From Brevundimonas diminuta (GTDB lineage: Bacteria > Pseudomonadota > Alphaproteobacteria > Caulobacterales > Caulobacteraceae): a stretch of DNA of 64,000 nucleotides. The position numbers and the translations under genes were made by a program. Positions within the stretch are counted from its first letter, which is position 1. Each line of letters opens with the position of its first letter. The notes below the pieces were generated by a model that worked only from the letters and a program-made list of their open reading frames with translations, was not told the DNA's origin and did not search any database. Shown piece after piece: positions 20,452-27,973 of the stretch. The stretch is from NCBI RefSeq assembly GCF_022654015.1, contig NZ_CP073063.1:186001-250000 (forward strand), read 5' to 3'.

Positions 20452-21210
20452 ATGAGCAAGCCGGACGCCGCCCCCCTCCTTCCCCGCCCCGTCGCCGCCG
20501 CGCGCCGCAAGGCGGCGGGCGCTGCGCCGGCGCGGCGCGGCCGGCCGCCCAAGACCGAGGCCAAGGCGGCGGGCGAGACGCGTGATCTGATCCTTGATGC
20601 GGCCGAGGACCTGTTTTCCAAACACGGCTTCTACGGCGTCACCATCCGCGAGGTGGCGCGCGAGGCGGGCGTCGATACGGCCCTGGTGCACTACTATTTC
20701 GGGGCCAAGCGCGAGCTGTTCGACGCGGTCTTCCTGCGCCGGGCCGAGGTCTGGAACGACGACCGTGTCGCCGCCATCGACCGCTATGCCGAGACGGCGG
20801 GCGACGACATGACGCTGGAGGGTTTGCTGGAAGCCTTCCTGCGGCCGCCGTTCGAATGGTCGCTGAAGGGCGGGCCGGGCTGGAAACACTATTCCGCCCT
20901 GGTGGCCCAGACCAACGCCAACCCCAGTTTCGGCGGCGAGACGATGGCGCGCTATTTCGACCCGGCTATCCACCGGCTGATCGAGCTGATTGCCAAGGTG
21001 CTGCCGGGCGCCAGCGAGGTCGATCTGTACTGGGGCTATCACAATCTGTCGGGCGCCCTGACCCTGACGCTGGGCGAGACGGGGCGGCTGGACCGGCTGT
21101 CGAACGGGCGGGCGCGGTCCGGCGATCTGGAGACGGCCGGCGACTATATGGTCCGGTTCGCGGCGGCCGGGTTCCGCGCCGTGGCGGGAATGACCCCGCG
21201 CCAAGGCTGA
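20452..21210 (+). CDS. TetR/AcrR-family transcriptional regulator
   Basis: 252 residues. After a basic, Ala/Pro-rich N-terminal tail (about 40 residues) comes the TetR DNA-binding domain: RDLILDAAEDLFSKHGFYGV, the recognition helix region TIREVAREAGVDTALVHYYF, then GAKRELFDAVF. The C-terminal helical domain (FEWSLKGGPGWKHYSALVAQ) binds an unknown ligand and dimerises. Divergent from the TonB receptor gene, which is its most likely target together with itself. Confidence 0.92.
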   Translation: MSKPDAAPLLPRPVAAARRKAAGAAPARRGRPPKTEAKAAGETRDLILDAAEDLFSKHGFYGVTIREVAREAGVDTALVHYYFGAKRELFDAVFLRRAEVWNDDRVAAIDRYAETAGDDMTLEGLLEAFLRPPFEWSLKGGPGWKHYSALVAQTNANPSFGGETMARYFDPAIHRLIELIAKVLPGASEVDLYWGYHNLSGALTLTLGETGRLDRLSNGRARSGDLETAGDYMVRFAAAGFRAVAGMTPRQG

Positions 21211-21301
21211 TCGTTCACGCCGACCGGCCGTTGCGCGCCCGGCTTTCGCCCGGCCGAAAATCGTGGTTTCAAGGCGCGATCTCTAGACCGCGAAAGCCCC
21301 G

Positions 21302-22066
21302 ATGACCTCCCCTGCCGCCGACCGCCGCCGCACCTTTTTGCGCGGTCTCATCGTCGCCGTTCTGGCAGGCGTCTTTCTGGCGGTGACCGGCGCCTTCGGC
21401 AGCGCAGGCGCGTCGCTGCCCGTACGGCTGGCCTATTGGGTGCTGGTCATGGTGCTGGGCGGACTGTGGGGGCATCTGTGCGGCGTCGTGGTCAGCCGGT
21501 TCCTGGATTCGGACGAGCGGCCGTGGCTGAGCATCGCGGTCATGGTCGTAATCATCACCGGGCCGCTGTGCGTGCTGGTCTGGGCGGCGACGGGCCTGTT
21601 CTTCGCACAGAGACTCTATCCGCTGCCGGTGCTGCCGGAACTGATCGTGCCCGTCGTGGTCATCACGGCGGCGGTGACGACGTTGAACGTCTTTCTGGGT
21701 CGGGCCACGCCGGTCCAGACCCATGCGGCGCCGCCCGAGACAGCGTCCCGCCCGGTGCGGTTTCTGGACCGGCTGCCGATCAAGCTGAAAGGCGCGACGA
21801 TCCGGGCGGTGCAGGCCGAGGACCACTATCTGCGCATCCACACCGACCGGGGGTCGGACCTGATCCTGATGCGGCTGTCGGACGCCGTGGAAGAGCTGGA
21901 GGGGCTGGAGGGCGCCCAGACACACCGCAGCTGGTGGGTGGCGCGCGAGGCGGTGCGCGCCGTCGAACGCGGCGACGGCCGCGCGACCCTGACGCTGGAC
22001 GGCGGCCTGTCGGCGCCGGTCAGCCGCCGCTACGCTCGGATGCTGCGCGACGCCGAATGGTGGTGA
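21302..22066 (+). CDS. Membrane-anchored LytTR-type DNA-binding regulator
   Basis: 254 residues. Four predicted membrane helices occupy residues 14-130 (first FLRGLIVAVLAGVFLAVTGA). A LytTR DNA-binding domain occupies about 155-254: PIKLKGATIRAVQAEDHYLR, LILMRLSDAVEEL, HRSWWVAREAVRAVE and LSAPVSRRYARML. There is no receiver domain, so it resembles the membrane-bound LytTR regulators that sense at or within the membrane. No partner inhibitor protein is evident next to it. Confidence 0.88.
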   Translation: MTSPAADRRRTFLRGLIVAVLAGVFLAVTGAFGSAGASLPVRLAYWVLVMVLGGLWGHLCGVVVSRFLDSDERPWLSIAVMVVIITGPLCVLVWAATGLFFAQRLYPLPVLPELIVPVVVITAAVTTLNVFLGRATPVQTHAAPPETASRPVRFLDRLPIKLKGATIRAVQAEDHYLRIHTDRGSDLILMRLSDAVEELEGLEGAQTHRSWWVAREAVRAVERGDGRATLTLDGGLSAPVSRRYARMLRDAEWW

Positions 22067-22070
22067 CGCT

Positions 22071-22529
22071 TCAGGGGGCGGGCTGGGTCGTCAGCATCGA
22101 CGCCGGCGCGGCGCAGCCGGTAAGTTCGTCGTCGCCGATCTCGACCTTGGCCGTCAGCGGATAGGTGCGGTCGCTCATGCCGTCCGAACATTCTGTGGCG
22201 ATCAGAACGACATTCAGCGCCTTGTTCAGATTGGTCGAGCTGGCGAAGGTCGCGACCGTGCCCTGCACCGTCGCGCCATGGTTCGGCGCACGCTGGGTCG
22301 GCTGATCGACGCGGGTATAGATCAGGGCGTCCGGCGTGATCTCCACCCCCCAGAAGGGCTCCGTCCCCAGCGCCCGCACCGGCTGACCCAGATCGACGCC
22401 GCCCAGGGTGACGGCGGCCTGCGGCTGCGGGGCCGGCTTGGGCTTGGAATCCTCGCGGTCGTAACAGGCGCTGAGTGGGAGGCCGGCGAGGGCGATGGCG
22501 AACGAGGCGGCGAGCGGAATGAGGCGCAT
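22071..22529 (-). CDS. Lipoprotein, COG3650-like
   Basis: 152 residues. The signal peptide ends in lipobox LSAC (lipidated Cys22). The mature protein has GTEPFWGVEITPDALIYTR, a short pattern I associate with the COG3650 family of predicted membrane lipoproteins, plus TECSDGMSDRTYPLTA and a late Cys in LTGCAAP that may pair with it. Function unknown. It ends four bases after the convergent LytTR gene, and its start faces the methyltransferase gene divergently with a 79-bp gap. Confidence 0.8.
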   Translation of the reverse strand: MRLIPLAASFAIALAGLPLSACYDREDSKPKPAPQPQAAVTLGGVDLGQPVRALGTEPFWGVEITPDALIYTRVDQPTQRAPNHGATVQGTVATFASSTNLNKALNVVLIATECSDGMSDRTYPLTAKVEIGDDELTGCAAPASMLTTQPAP

Positions 22530-22608
22530 GACGGCTCCTTTTGGTTCGGGCGCAGGTGAGGTCCCCGCCGCCCTCGGTCAAGGGGCGCGGCTGGGTTATG
22601 CTGATCCC

Positions 22609-23727
22609 ATGTCGATTCGCCCCACCGCATTCGAGTTCTTCGCCGGGGGCGGCCTGGCGGGGCTGGGACTGTCCGCCGCCGGCATCGACACCGTCTTCGC
22701 CAACGACATGGACGCGGCCAAGGCGCGCGCCTTTGCGGCCAATCATCCGCACACCCCGTTTCGTCAGGGCGATGTCTGGAGCCTGACCGTCGACGATCTG
22801 CCCGGACGGCCGGACATGGCCTGGGCCTCGTCGCCCTGTCAGGACGTCAGCCTGGCGGGTGCGCGCGGCGGGCTGGAGGCCGGGCGATCGGGGGCCTTTT
22901 GGGGCTTCTGGCGGCTGATGCAGGGGCTGGCGGCCGAGGGACGCGGCCCGCGCGTGATCGTGCTGGAGAATGTCATCGGCCTGCTGACCTCAGGCCAGGG
23001 GCGGGATTTCGCGGCCGTCTGCACGGCGATGGTCGAGGCAGGCTATACGGTCGGCGCGCTGGAGATGGATGCCGCCCACTGGCTGCCCCAGTCGCGCCCG
23101 CGCTTGTTCGTCGTGGCCATTCAGGGTGAAGCGCCGCGGGCGGCCGGTCCGACCCAGCCCTTCCATTCAGCGCGTCTGGTGGCCGCCCACGCGCGGCTGC
23201 CCGAGGCGGTCAAGGCGGCCTGGGCCTGGTGGTCGCTGCCCGCGCCGTCGCAGCGCAATCTGGACCTGGCGGCCATTCTGGAGCCGGACGACGCCGTCCA
23301 CTGGCTGGATGATGCGGACTCCATCCTGGCCCTGGCCGCGCCGCTGCACCGCGCCCGGATCGCGTCGGCCTTGGCCTCGGGACAGCGTTGCGTCGGCGCC
23401 GCCTATCGCCGGGTGCGGACCGAGAATGGCCGCAAGGTCCAGCGACTGGAAATCCGGTTCGATGGCCTGGCGGGATGCCTGCGCACGCCCGCCGGCGGCT
23501 CGTCGCGGCAATATGTTGTGGTGTGCGATCAGGGCCGGGCGCGGGTGCGGCGGCTGTCGGGGCGCGAGGCGGCAAGGCTGATGGGCGTGTCGGACGATTA
23601 TCGCCTGCCGTCCAGCGAAAGCGCGGCGCTGAAACTGATGGGCGACGCGGTCGCCGTGCCGGTGGTCAGGGCGCTGGCCGAAGGGCTGCTGGCGCCGGCG
23701 CTGATGGATCGACGCGCCGCCGCCTGA
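22609..23727 (+). CDS. DNA (cytosine-5) methyltransferase, orphan
   Basis: Transfers methyl from S-adenosylmethionine to C5 of cytosine at a DNA target. 372 residues. Motif I is FEFFAGGGLAGLGLSAAG, motif IV SSPCQDVSLAGARGG with catalytic Cys77, motif VI LENVIGLL (Glu120), motif VIII QSRPRLFVVA, and the C-terminal motif region runs RLSGREAARLMGVSDDYRLP to LMGDAVAVPV. The target-recognition region lies between about residues 180 and 290. There is no restriction endonuclease, Vsr repair gene or specificity gene beside it, so it is a stand-alone enzyme. The start is ATG 22609; the open frame extends upstream into the divergent lipoprotein gene. Confidence 0.93.
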   Translation: MSIRPTAFEFFAGGGLAGLGLSAAGIDTVFANDMDAAKARAFAANHPHTPFRQGDVWSLTVDDLPGRPDMAWASSPCQDVSLAGARGGLEAGRSGAFWGFWRLMQGLAAEGRGPRVIVLENVIGLLTSGQGRDFAAVCTAMVEAGYTVGALEMDAAHWLPQSRPRLFVVAIQGEAPRAAGPTQPFHSARLVAAHARLPEAVKAAWAWWSLPAPSQRNLDLAAILEPDDAVHWLDDADSILALAAPLHRARIASALASGQRCVGAAYRRVRTENGRKVQRLEIRFDGLAGCLRTPAGGSSRQYVVVCDQGRARVRRLSGREAARLMGVSDDYRLPSSESAALKLMGDAVAVPVVRALAEGLLAPALMDRRAAA

Positions 23728-23748
23728 CGCCGTCGACTGATCGCCAAG

Positions 23749-23783
23749 ATACAAACACCCCCCGGGACATCGCCCGAGGGGTG
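23749..23783 (-). terminator. Probable terminator of the ydbH-ynbE-ydbL operon
   Basis: Inverted repeat CACCCCCCGGG / CCCGAGGGGTG (one mismatch) with loop ACATCG. On the minus strand it is followed by the T-rich TTTGTATCTTGG. It lies between convergent ydbL and the methyltransferase gene. Confidence 0.65.
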
Positions 23784-23796
23784 GGAAAGCGTGCTC

Positions 23797-24156
23797 CTAG
23801 CGCTGGACCCACTGGCCCTGGGCGTTGCGGTACCATTGGCCCGAGGAGATGCGGGGCAAGAGCTGGGCCTCGAACATTCGGGCGCCGGCGACATCGGCCG
23901 AGGTGCCGGCGTCGGCGGCGCTGCGGGCGTAGGCGGCGCGGCGGCCGGAGTTGGTGGCGTCCACGGCGGCGCGCAGGCTGGCGTCCGAGGTCGGGGTGCG
24001 GAAGCCCAGATAACCATCGGCCTGTTCGCCCACGGTGCCGGCGGCCTTGGCCTGGTCGATCTGCGCCTTCTGGGCGCTGGTCTGGGCGAGGGCGGCGCCC
24101 GCGACGCCCAGAGCCGCAACGGCGGCGCCGATGACGAAGAGTTTGCGGAAGGTCAT
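23797..24156 (-). CDS. ydbL: YdbL-family periplasmic protein (DUF1318)
   Basis: 119 residues. The Sec signal peptide is MTFRKLFVIGAAVAALGVAGAALA, followed by a mature domain with KAQIDQAKAAGTVGEQADGY and a C-terminal WYRNAQGQWVQR. DUF1318 proteins show this pattern: a short helical part, conserved GTVGE/Q-DGYLG, and a cationic end. In E. coli YdbL is encoded with YdbH and YnbE and modulates their interaction. The same order (H, E, L) is seen here on one strand, which strengthens the call. Confidence 0.88.
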   Translation of the reverse strand: MTFRKLFVIGAAVAALGVAGAALAQTSAQKAQIDQAKAAGTVGEQADGYLGFRTPTSDASLRAAVDATNSGRRAAYARSAADAGTSADVAGARMFEAQLLPRISSGQWYRNAQGQWVQR

Positions 24157-24189
24157 GTCAGCCTGTCCCTTTCAGAGAGAAGCGGGAAA

Positions 24190-24378
24190 TCAGAAGAGGT
24201 TGGGGTTCTGCTGCAACAGCTGCTGCAGCTCCTGGTCCAGACGAACGCGCACGTCGGCGTCCAGCTTGGCGTAGATCTGGATCGGCGCGACCTCGAGACG
24301 GATGGTCGGGGCGCAGGCCGCGAGAGCGACGACGACGGCTCCGAAACCGAGGCCGGCCAGTTGGCGCTTGTGGATCAT
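24190..24378 (-). CDS. ynbE: YnbE-family outer-membrane lipoprotein
   Basis: 62 residues. Signal peptide with lipobox LAAC, then a very short mature part CAPTIRLEVAPIQIYAKLDA and the helix VRVRLDQELQQLLQQ. E. coli YnbE is a tiny lipoprotein that stacks by beta-augmentation on the C-terminus of YdbH to bridge to the outer membrane. Here it follows ydbH directly. ATG 24378 is preferred over an in-frame upstream ATG at 24459, because only the former gives a normal signal peptide. Confidence 0.88.
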   Translation of the reverse strand: MIHKRQLAGLGFGAVVVALAACAPTIRLEVAPIQIYAKLDADVRVRLDQELQQLLQQNPNLF

Positions 24379-24455
24379 GACATGGGCTCCGGTTCGGCCG
24401 AGGGTGATGTCTCTAATAGCACGCCGTCCAATGAACGCGCGCTGAATGGTGAAGT

Positions 24456-27400
24456 TCAATCGGCAGGCGCCGGGACTGGCGCGGGCGTCGCCTCCTGCTG
24501 ACCCTGGCAGGCGCGATTGACGGCCAGCAAATCCGAGATCAGCTGGTTGGCGTTCAGGGTCGTGTCCAGCGTCAGGTCGATCTGGGTGTTGGACGGCAAC
24601 GGCAGTTTGCGGTTCAGGAACTGGCGGCTGATCAGTTCGCCGATCGTCAGGCGAAGTTCCTGGCGTTTGGGCGGATCGTGGCGGCCGCGGATGTGGAACA
24701 GGACCGCCAGACGCCCGCCGTCCAGGCTGTTCACATCGGCGCTGAGCTGATCGAAGGACAGGTTCTCCATCGCCTGATAGGCCAGGTCCTCGACGACGTT
24801 TTCGGACACCTCGCCGCCCCCGCCGCTGGCGGCGACGTCGGTCAGGACGTCCCGCTTGATCGACAGGCGGCCCGGCTGCACGGCCTCCAGCTTGCCGGCG
24901 GTGATCTTGAGCCCGCGCTTGGGGTCCATGATGAAGGGCAGGCGGCCCGAGACGACGGCGTCCAGCTGAACCTTGTCGTCAAAGCCGGTGTCGGCGACGA
25001 TGTCGCCCAGTTGCACCCGGTCCAGCACGATCACGCCGCTGTAGGGCCGGGTCGCGTCCAGCGGGACGGTGAAGGGCTCGACCGAGACGGTCCCGCCGCC
25101 GGCGACGACCTGGGCGCCGTCGATCAGCACCCCGGCCTCGTTGATCGAGAAGGTCACATCCAGCGCCGTGACCGCCGTGCCGACGGCCAGGCTGTCGGCC
25201 GTCAGCTTCTGGTTCGGGGCGGTGATCAGGGGCGTCAGGCTGCTGAAGACGATGTCGCCGCGCAGGCCCTTTACCGCCCCGACCGGGCTGACGAAGTCCA
25301 GGCCCGGCGTGACCAGATGGCCGCTGGAGGTCGGTTCGGCGTCCTTGGTCCAGTCGAATCGCCCGTCGAAGGTGACGGAGCCCTCGACCGGCGACTGCAG
25401 GAAGTCGGCGGCGAGCGGACTGAGCATCGCCGGCTGAAGCCCATGCTCGGCGAAGGTCACGTTCGGGGCAGTGATGACGATGCCGCCCGATCCGGTGCGG
25501 CCATCGTGCGCCAACGTCAGGCGGCCGAGACCATAGGCGGCCGCCGCGCCCGTGCCCTTCAGATCGAAGGCGCCGCTCCAGCGTTCGTTGGCGAGCGTCG
25601 CAGATCCTGTGGCGGAAAGCGGTTCGAACCGTTCCGGCGTCAGGGCGTCTATGACGCGGGCGGCGGCCACATTGGCGGTCAGGCCGATGCCCGCCTTGGT
25701 CCCGTCGACGGTGACACGGCCCGAGGCGTCGGCGAACCGCATGCCGAGGAAGGGCGCCTGAGCCGACACCTGACTGAACCCGCCCGCGACGCGCCAGACG
25801 CCGTCCCTAGACGTCAACAGCGGACCGCCCTGGGGACACAGTTCGCCAGCGACCTGATGGACGTCGTTCTCGTCCAGCTCCAGCCGCTCGACGGTCAGGT
25901 CGACGCAGTCCGATGTCGCATAGGTCAGCCGGCCGGCGTTCATGGCCAGGACGCCGCGCGTCCGGGCGTCGATGCCGCGCGCCAGATCGAAATCCAGTCG
26001 TGCGCGACCGTCCAGCGTCGCTTCGAACCCGTTCTCGGTCAGGCGCCAGTTCGGGACCGCGACGGTCATTTCCGGCAGACCCTTGCCACGCGTGGCGGTC
26101 AGGGTCAGCGCTCCGCCGCCCAGCCGCCCCGGCTCGGCCTGATAGGCGCCGCCCTGACCCTGGGCCACCGTCAGGACGCCGCCGTTGGCGGGCGTGAGGG
26201 TCACGGGACGCGACAAGGACACGGTCGTGCCGGCCGCGCCCGTGGCGAAGCGGACGGCGGGCGCATTCAGGGCGAAACGTCCCAGCGCGCGCTTCATCTC
26301 GGCCAACTCGGCGATGTCGTCGGGCCCGACCGCGCCGAACAGAGGCCAGGCCCCGTCGGCGGCGCGCAACGATCCATTGACCGCAATCTGAACCCCTCCG
26401 TCGCTGACCACGTCCAGATCCACATCGGCGCGGCCGCGCTTCAGCGCCAGGTCGCCGAAACCGAACCGGTCGAAGGTCGCGCTTAACGGTCCGGTCGCCT
26501 CGAAGGCCGCGTCCTTGCCGCCCAAGGCCAGGTCGCGCGAGCTCAGCGAAAGTCCGCCGATCGTCGTCTGACCCGTCCGTCCCGAACCGGCGGTCAGGGC
26601 CAGCGGCCCCTGCATGCGCCAGCGCACGGCGTCGTCGCGCGACACGGTCAGCTTGCCCCGCGTCGCCGTCGCGGCGACATCGGCGATGCGCAGGTCCGCA
26701 CCCTCGACGGCCGCCGCCTTCAGAGCGGTCGTGACTTCGCCGTCCAGCCGGAAGGTTTCGATCCAGCCGGAGATGACGCCGTCGAACCGGGCGGCGACAT
26801 CGGCGCTGCGGGCGTTGAGCGTCGGTGTTCCCAGCCCTGCGCCGGTCAGGCGGGCGTCCAGCACCGTCCGGCCGTCGCCGCGCCGCGTCTTCAGATCCGG
26901 ATAGGGCAGATCGCCGGTCAGCGTCAGCGCAGCCCCCTGCCCTCGGGCCGCCGGTGTCGCGAAGCTGTCGGCGGCGGCCGACAGATTGATCGCCATCCGG
27001 TCGCCGGTCGTGGTCAGATCCAGAAGGCCGGTCAGGCCCTGGGCCTGCGTCTCGCCGCTCTTCAGCGCGGCCTTCGGCAGCCGCGCCGCCAGCCGCATCA
27101 GCTTGCCGTCGTCGATCCGGGCGTCAGCCAGCAGGTCGACCGGCCCGTATTCCGTATTCAACCGCCCACGGCCGCCCTCGACGATGACCAGAGGCCCGCG
27201 CGAATCCGGGCGCGGCGGCCCGCCGGTGAACTCCTTGATCAGCGGGTCCAGCGACCCGAACGACAGCTTTCCGCCCTTCCAGCTGGCCCGGACGACCGGT
27301 CGCACCAGGCGGATGCGGCTGGGGGTGACGCCCAGGCCCGATCTGGACCACGGCAGGGCGACGGCGTAATCGACCTCGGCCCGTTCGACCACGACATCCG

Positions 27401-27656
27401 GATTGTCGGGATCGCCGATGCGGATGCGGCCGACGAAGCCGTCGATCTCGATCCGCTCCACCTCGACATCGGCCGGGATCCCGCGCTGATCCAGCCAGCC
27501 GACCAGGACATTGCGCGCCACCGCGCGGCGATTGAGATAGATCAGGGCGGCCGCCACGCCGATCAGCAGCGCCAGGATCACAACCCCGACGACGACGGCG
27601 CGCAGGATGCGACGGGTCTTGGCCTGCGGCTTTGGCTTGGACGGTGTGTCGGTCAA
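24456..27656 (-). CDS. ydbH: YdbH-like intermembrane lipid-transport protein (AsmA-like)
   Basis: 1066 residues. A cytoplasmic basic tail and one N-terminal membrane helix (AVVVGVVILALLIGVAAALI) anchor a long beta-rich periplasmic body. Near the start it has LVGWLDQRGIPADVEVERIE, and the C-terminal part (from about residue 780) holds LIDGAQVVAGGGTVSVEPFT and FDQLSADVNSLDGGRLAVLF, the YdbH-type domain. AsmA-like bridges (TamB, YhdP and YdbH in E. coli) carry phospholipid between inner and outer membranes. It is about 190 residues longer than the E. coli protein. First gene of the ydbH-ynbE-ydbL unit; its stop lies 77 bp before the ynbE start. Confidence 0.88.
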   Translation of the reverse strand: MTDTPSKPKPQAKTRRILRAVVVGVVILALLIGVAAALIYLNRRAVARNVLVGWLDQRGIPADVEVERIEIDGFVGRIRIGDPDNPDVVVERAEVDYAVALPWSRSGLGVTPSRIRLVRPVVRASWKGGKLSFGSLDPLIKEFTGGPPRPDSRGPLVIVEGGRGRLNTEYGPVDLLADARIDDGKLMRLAARLPKAALKSGETQAQGLTGLLDLTTTGDRMAINLSAAADSFATPAARGQGAALTLTGDLPYPDLKTRRGDGRTVLDARLTGAGLGTPTLNARSADVAARFDGVISGWIETFRLDGEVTTALKAAAVEGADLRIADVAATATRGKLTVSRDDAVRWRMQGPLALTAGSGRTGQTTIGGLSLSSRDLALGGKDAAFEATGPLSATFDRFGFGDLALKRGRADVDLDVVSDGGVQIAVNGSLRAADGAWPLFGAVGPDDIAELAEMKRALGRFALNAPAVRFATGAAGTTVSLSRPVTLTPANGGVLTVAQGQGGAYQAEPGRLGGGALTLTATRGKGLPEMTVAVPNWRLTENGFEATLDGRARLDFDLARGIDARTRGVLAMNAGRLTYATSDCVDLTVERLELDENDVHQVAGELCPQGGPLLTSRDGVWRVAGGFSQVSAQAPFLGMRFADASGRVTVDGTKAGIGLTANVAAARVIDALTPERFEPLSATGSATLANERWSGAFDLKGTGAAAAYGLGRLTLAHDGRTGSGGIVITAPNVTFAEHGLQPAMLSPLAADFLQSPVEGSVTFDGRFDWTKDAEPTSSGHLVTPGLDFVSPVGAVKGLRGDIVFSSLTPLITAPNQKLTADSLAVGTAVTALDVTFSINEAGVLIDGAQVVAGGGTVSVEPFTVPLDATRPYSGVIVLDRVQLGDIVADTGFDDKVQLDAVVSGRLPFIMDPKRGLKITAGKLEAVQPGRLSIKRDVLTDVAASGGGGEVSENVVEDLAYQAMENLSFDQLSADVNSLDGGRLAVLFHIRGRHDPPKRQELRLTIGELISRQFLNRKLPLPSNTQIDLTLDTTLNANQLISDLLAVNRACQGQQEATPAPVPAPAD

Positions 27657-27973
27657 ACGGATCGATCGCGTGATTGAAACAGCGGGCCGTCCACCTTGGT
27701 CATCCTTATCCCCAGCACAAGATCAAAGCGTGGCGGTCGGTTTTCGGCGCCCGTCTCTGCCGGTCAAGCTGGGCCAGATAACGGCGAATCGGCCGGTCAG
27801 GATCCCTGCACCCTCGAGCTTTGTCTGACGCACGTTAACCGTTTGTAACGGTCTGCTTTCCAAAATGAGACAAGCGCGGTATAGGACCGCCTTCGCGCCA
27901 CGGGCGATACGGCGCGATCTTCGAGAACGAGTAAAGCTTTGGCGCCGAAGGCGTCGCAATACGACGGGGACCG
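27657..27973. other. Divergent intergenic region between ydbH and the LytM-type peptidase gene
   Basis: 317 bases with no gene. It must hold both promoters. The only clear structure is the palindrome at 27838-27852. A T/A-rich stretch, CTGCTTTCCAAAATGAGACA, follows it and could contain a promoter for the plus-strand gene, but I cannot assign -35/-10 boxes. Confidence 0.6.
27838..27852. promoter_or_regulatory. Candidate operator palindrome upstream of the M23 peptidase gene
   Basis: ACCGTTTGTAACGGT is a perfect 6-3-6 inverted repeat, preceded by GTTA so that a TTAACC half-site overlaps it. The half-site resembles one half of a CtrA box, but the second TTAA at the right spacing is missing. It lies 122 bp before the start codon. 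Confidence 0.4.

Noticed and set aside
27835..27850. CtrA box (TTAA-N7-TTAA)
   Set aside because: The right half reads TAAC at the required spacing, so only one half-site is present.
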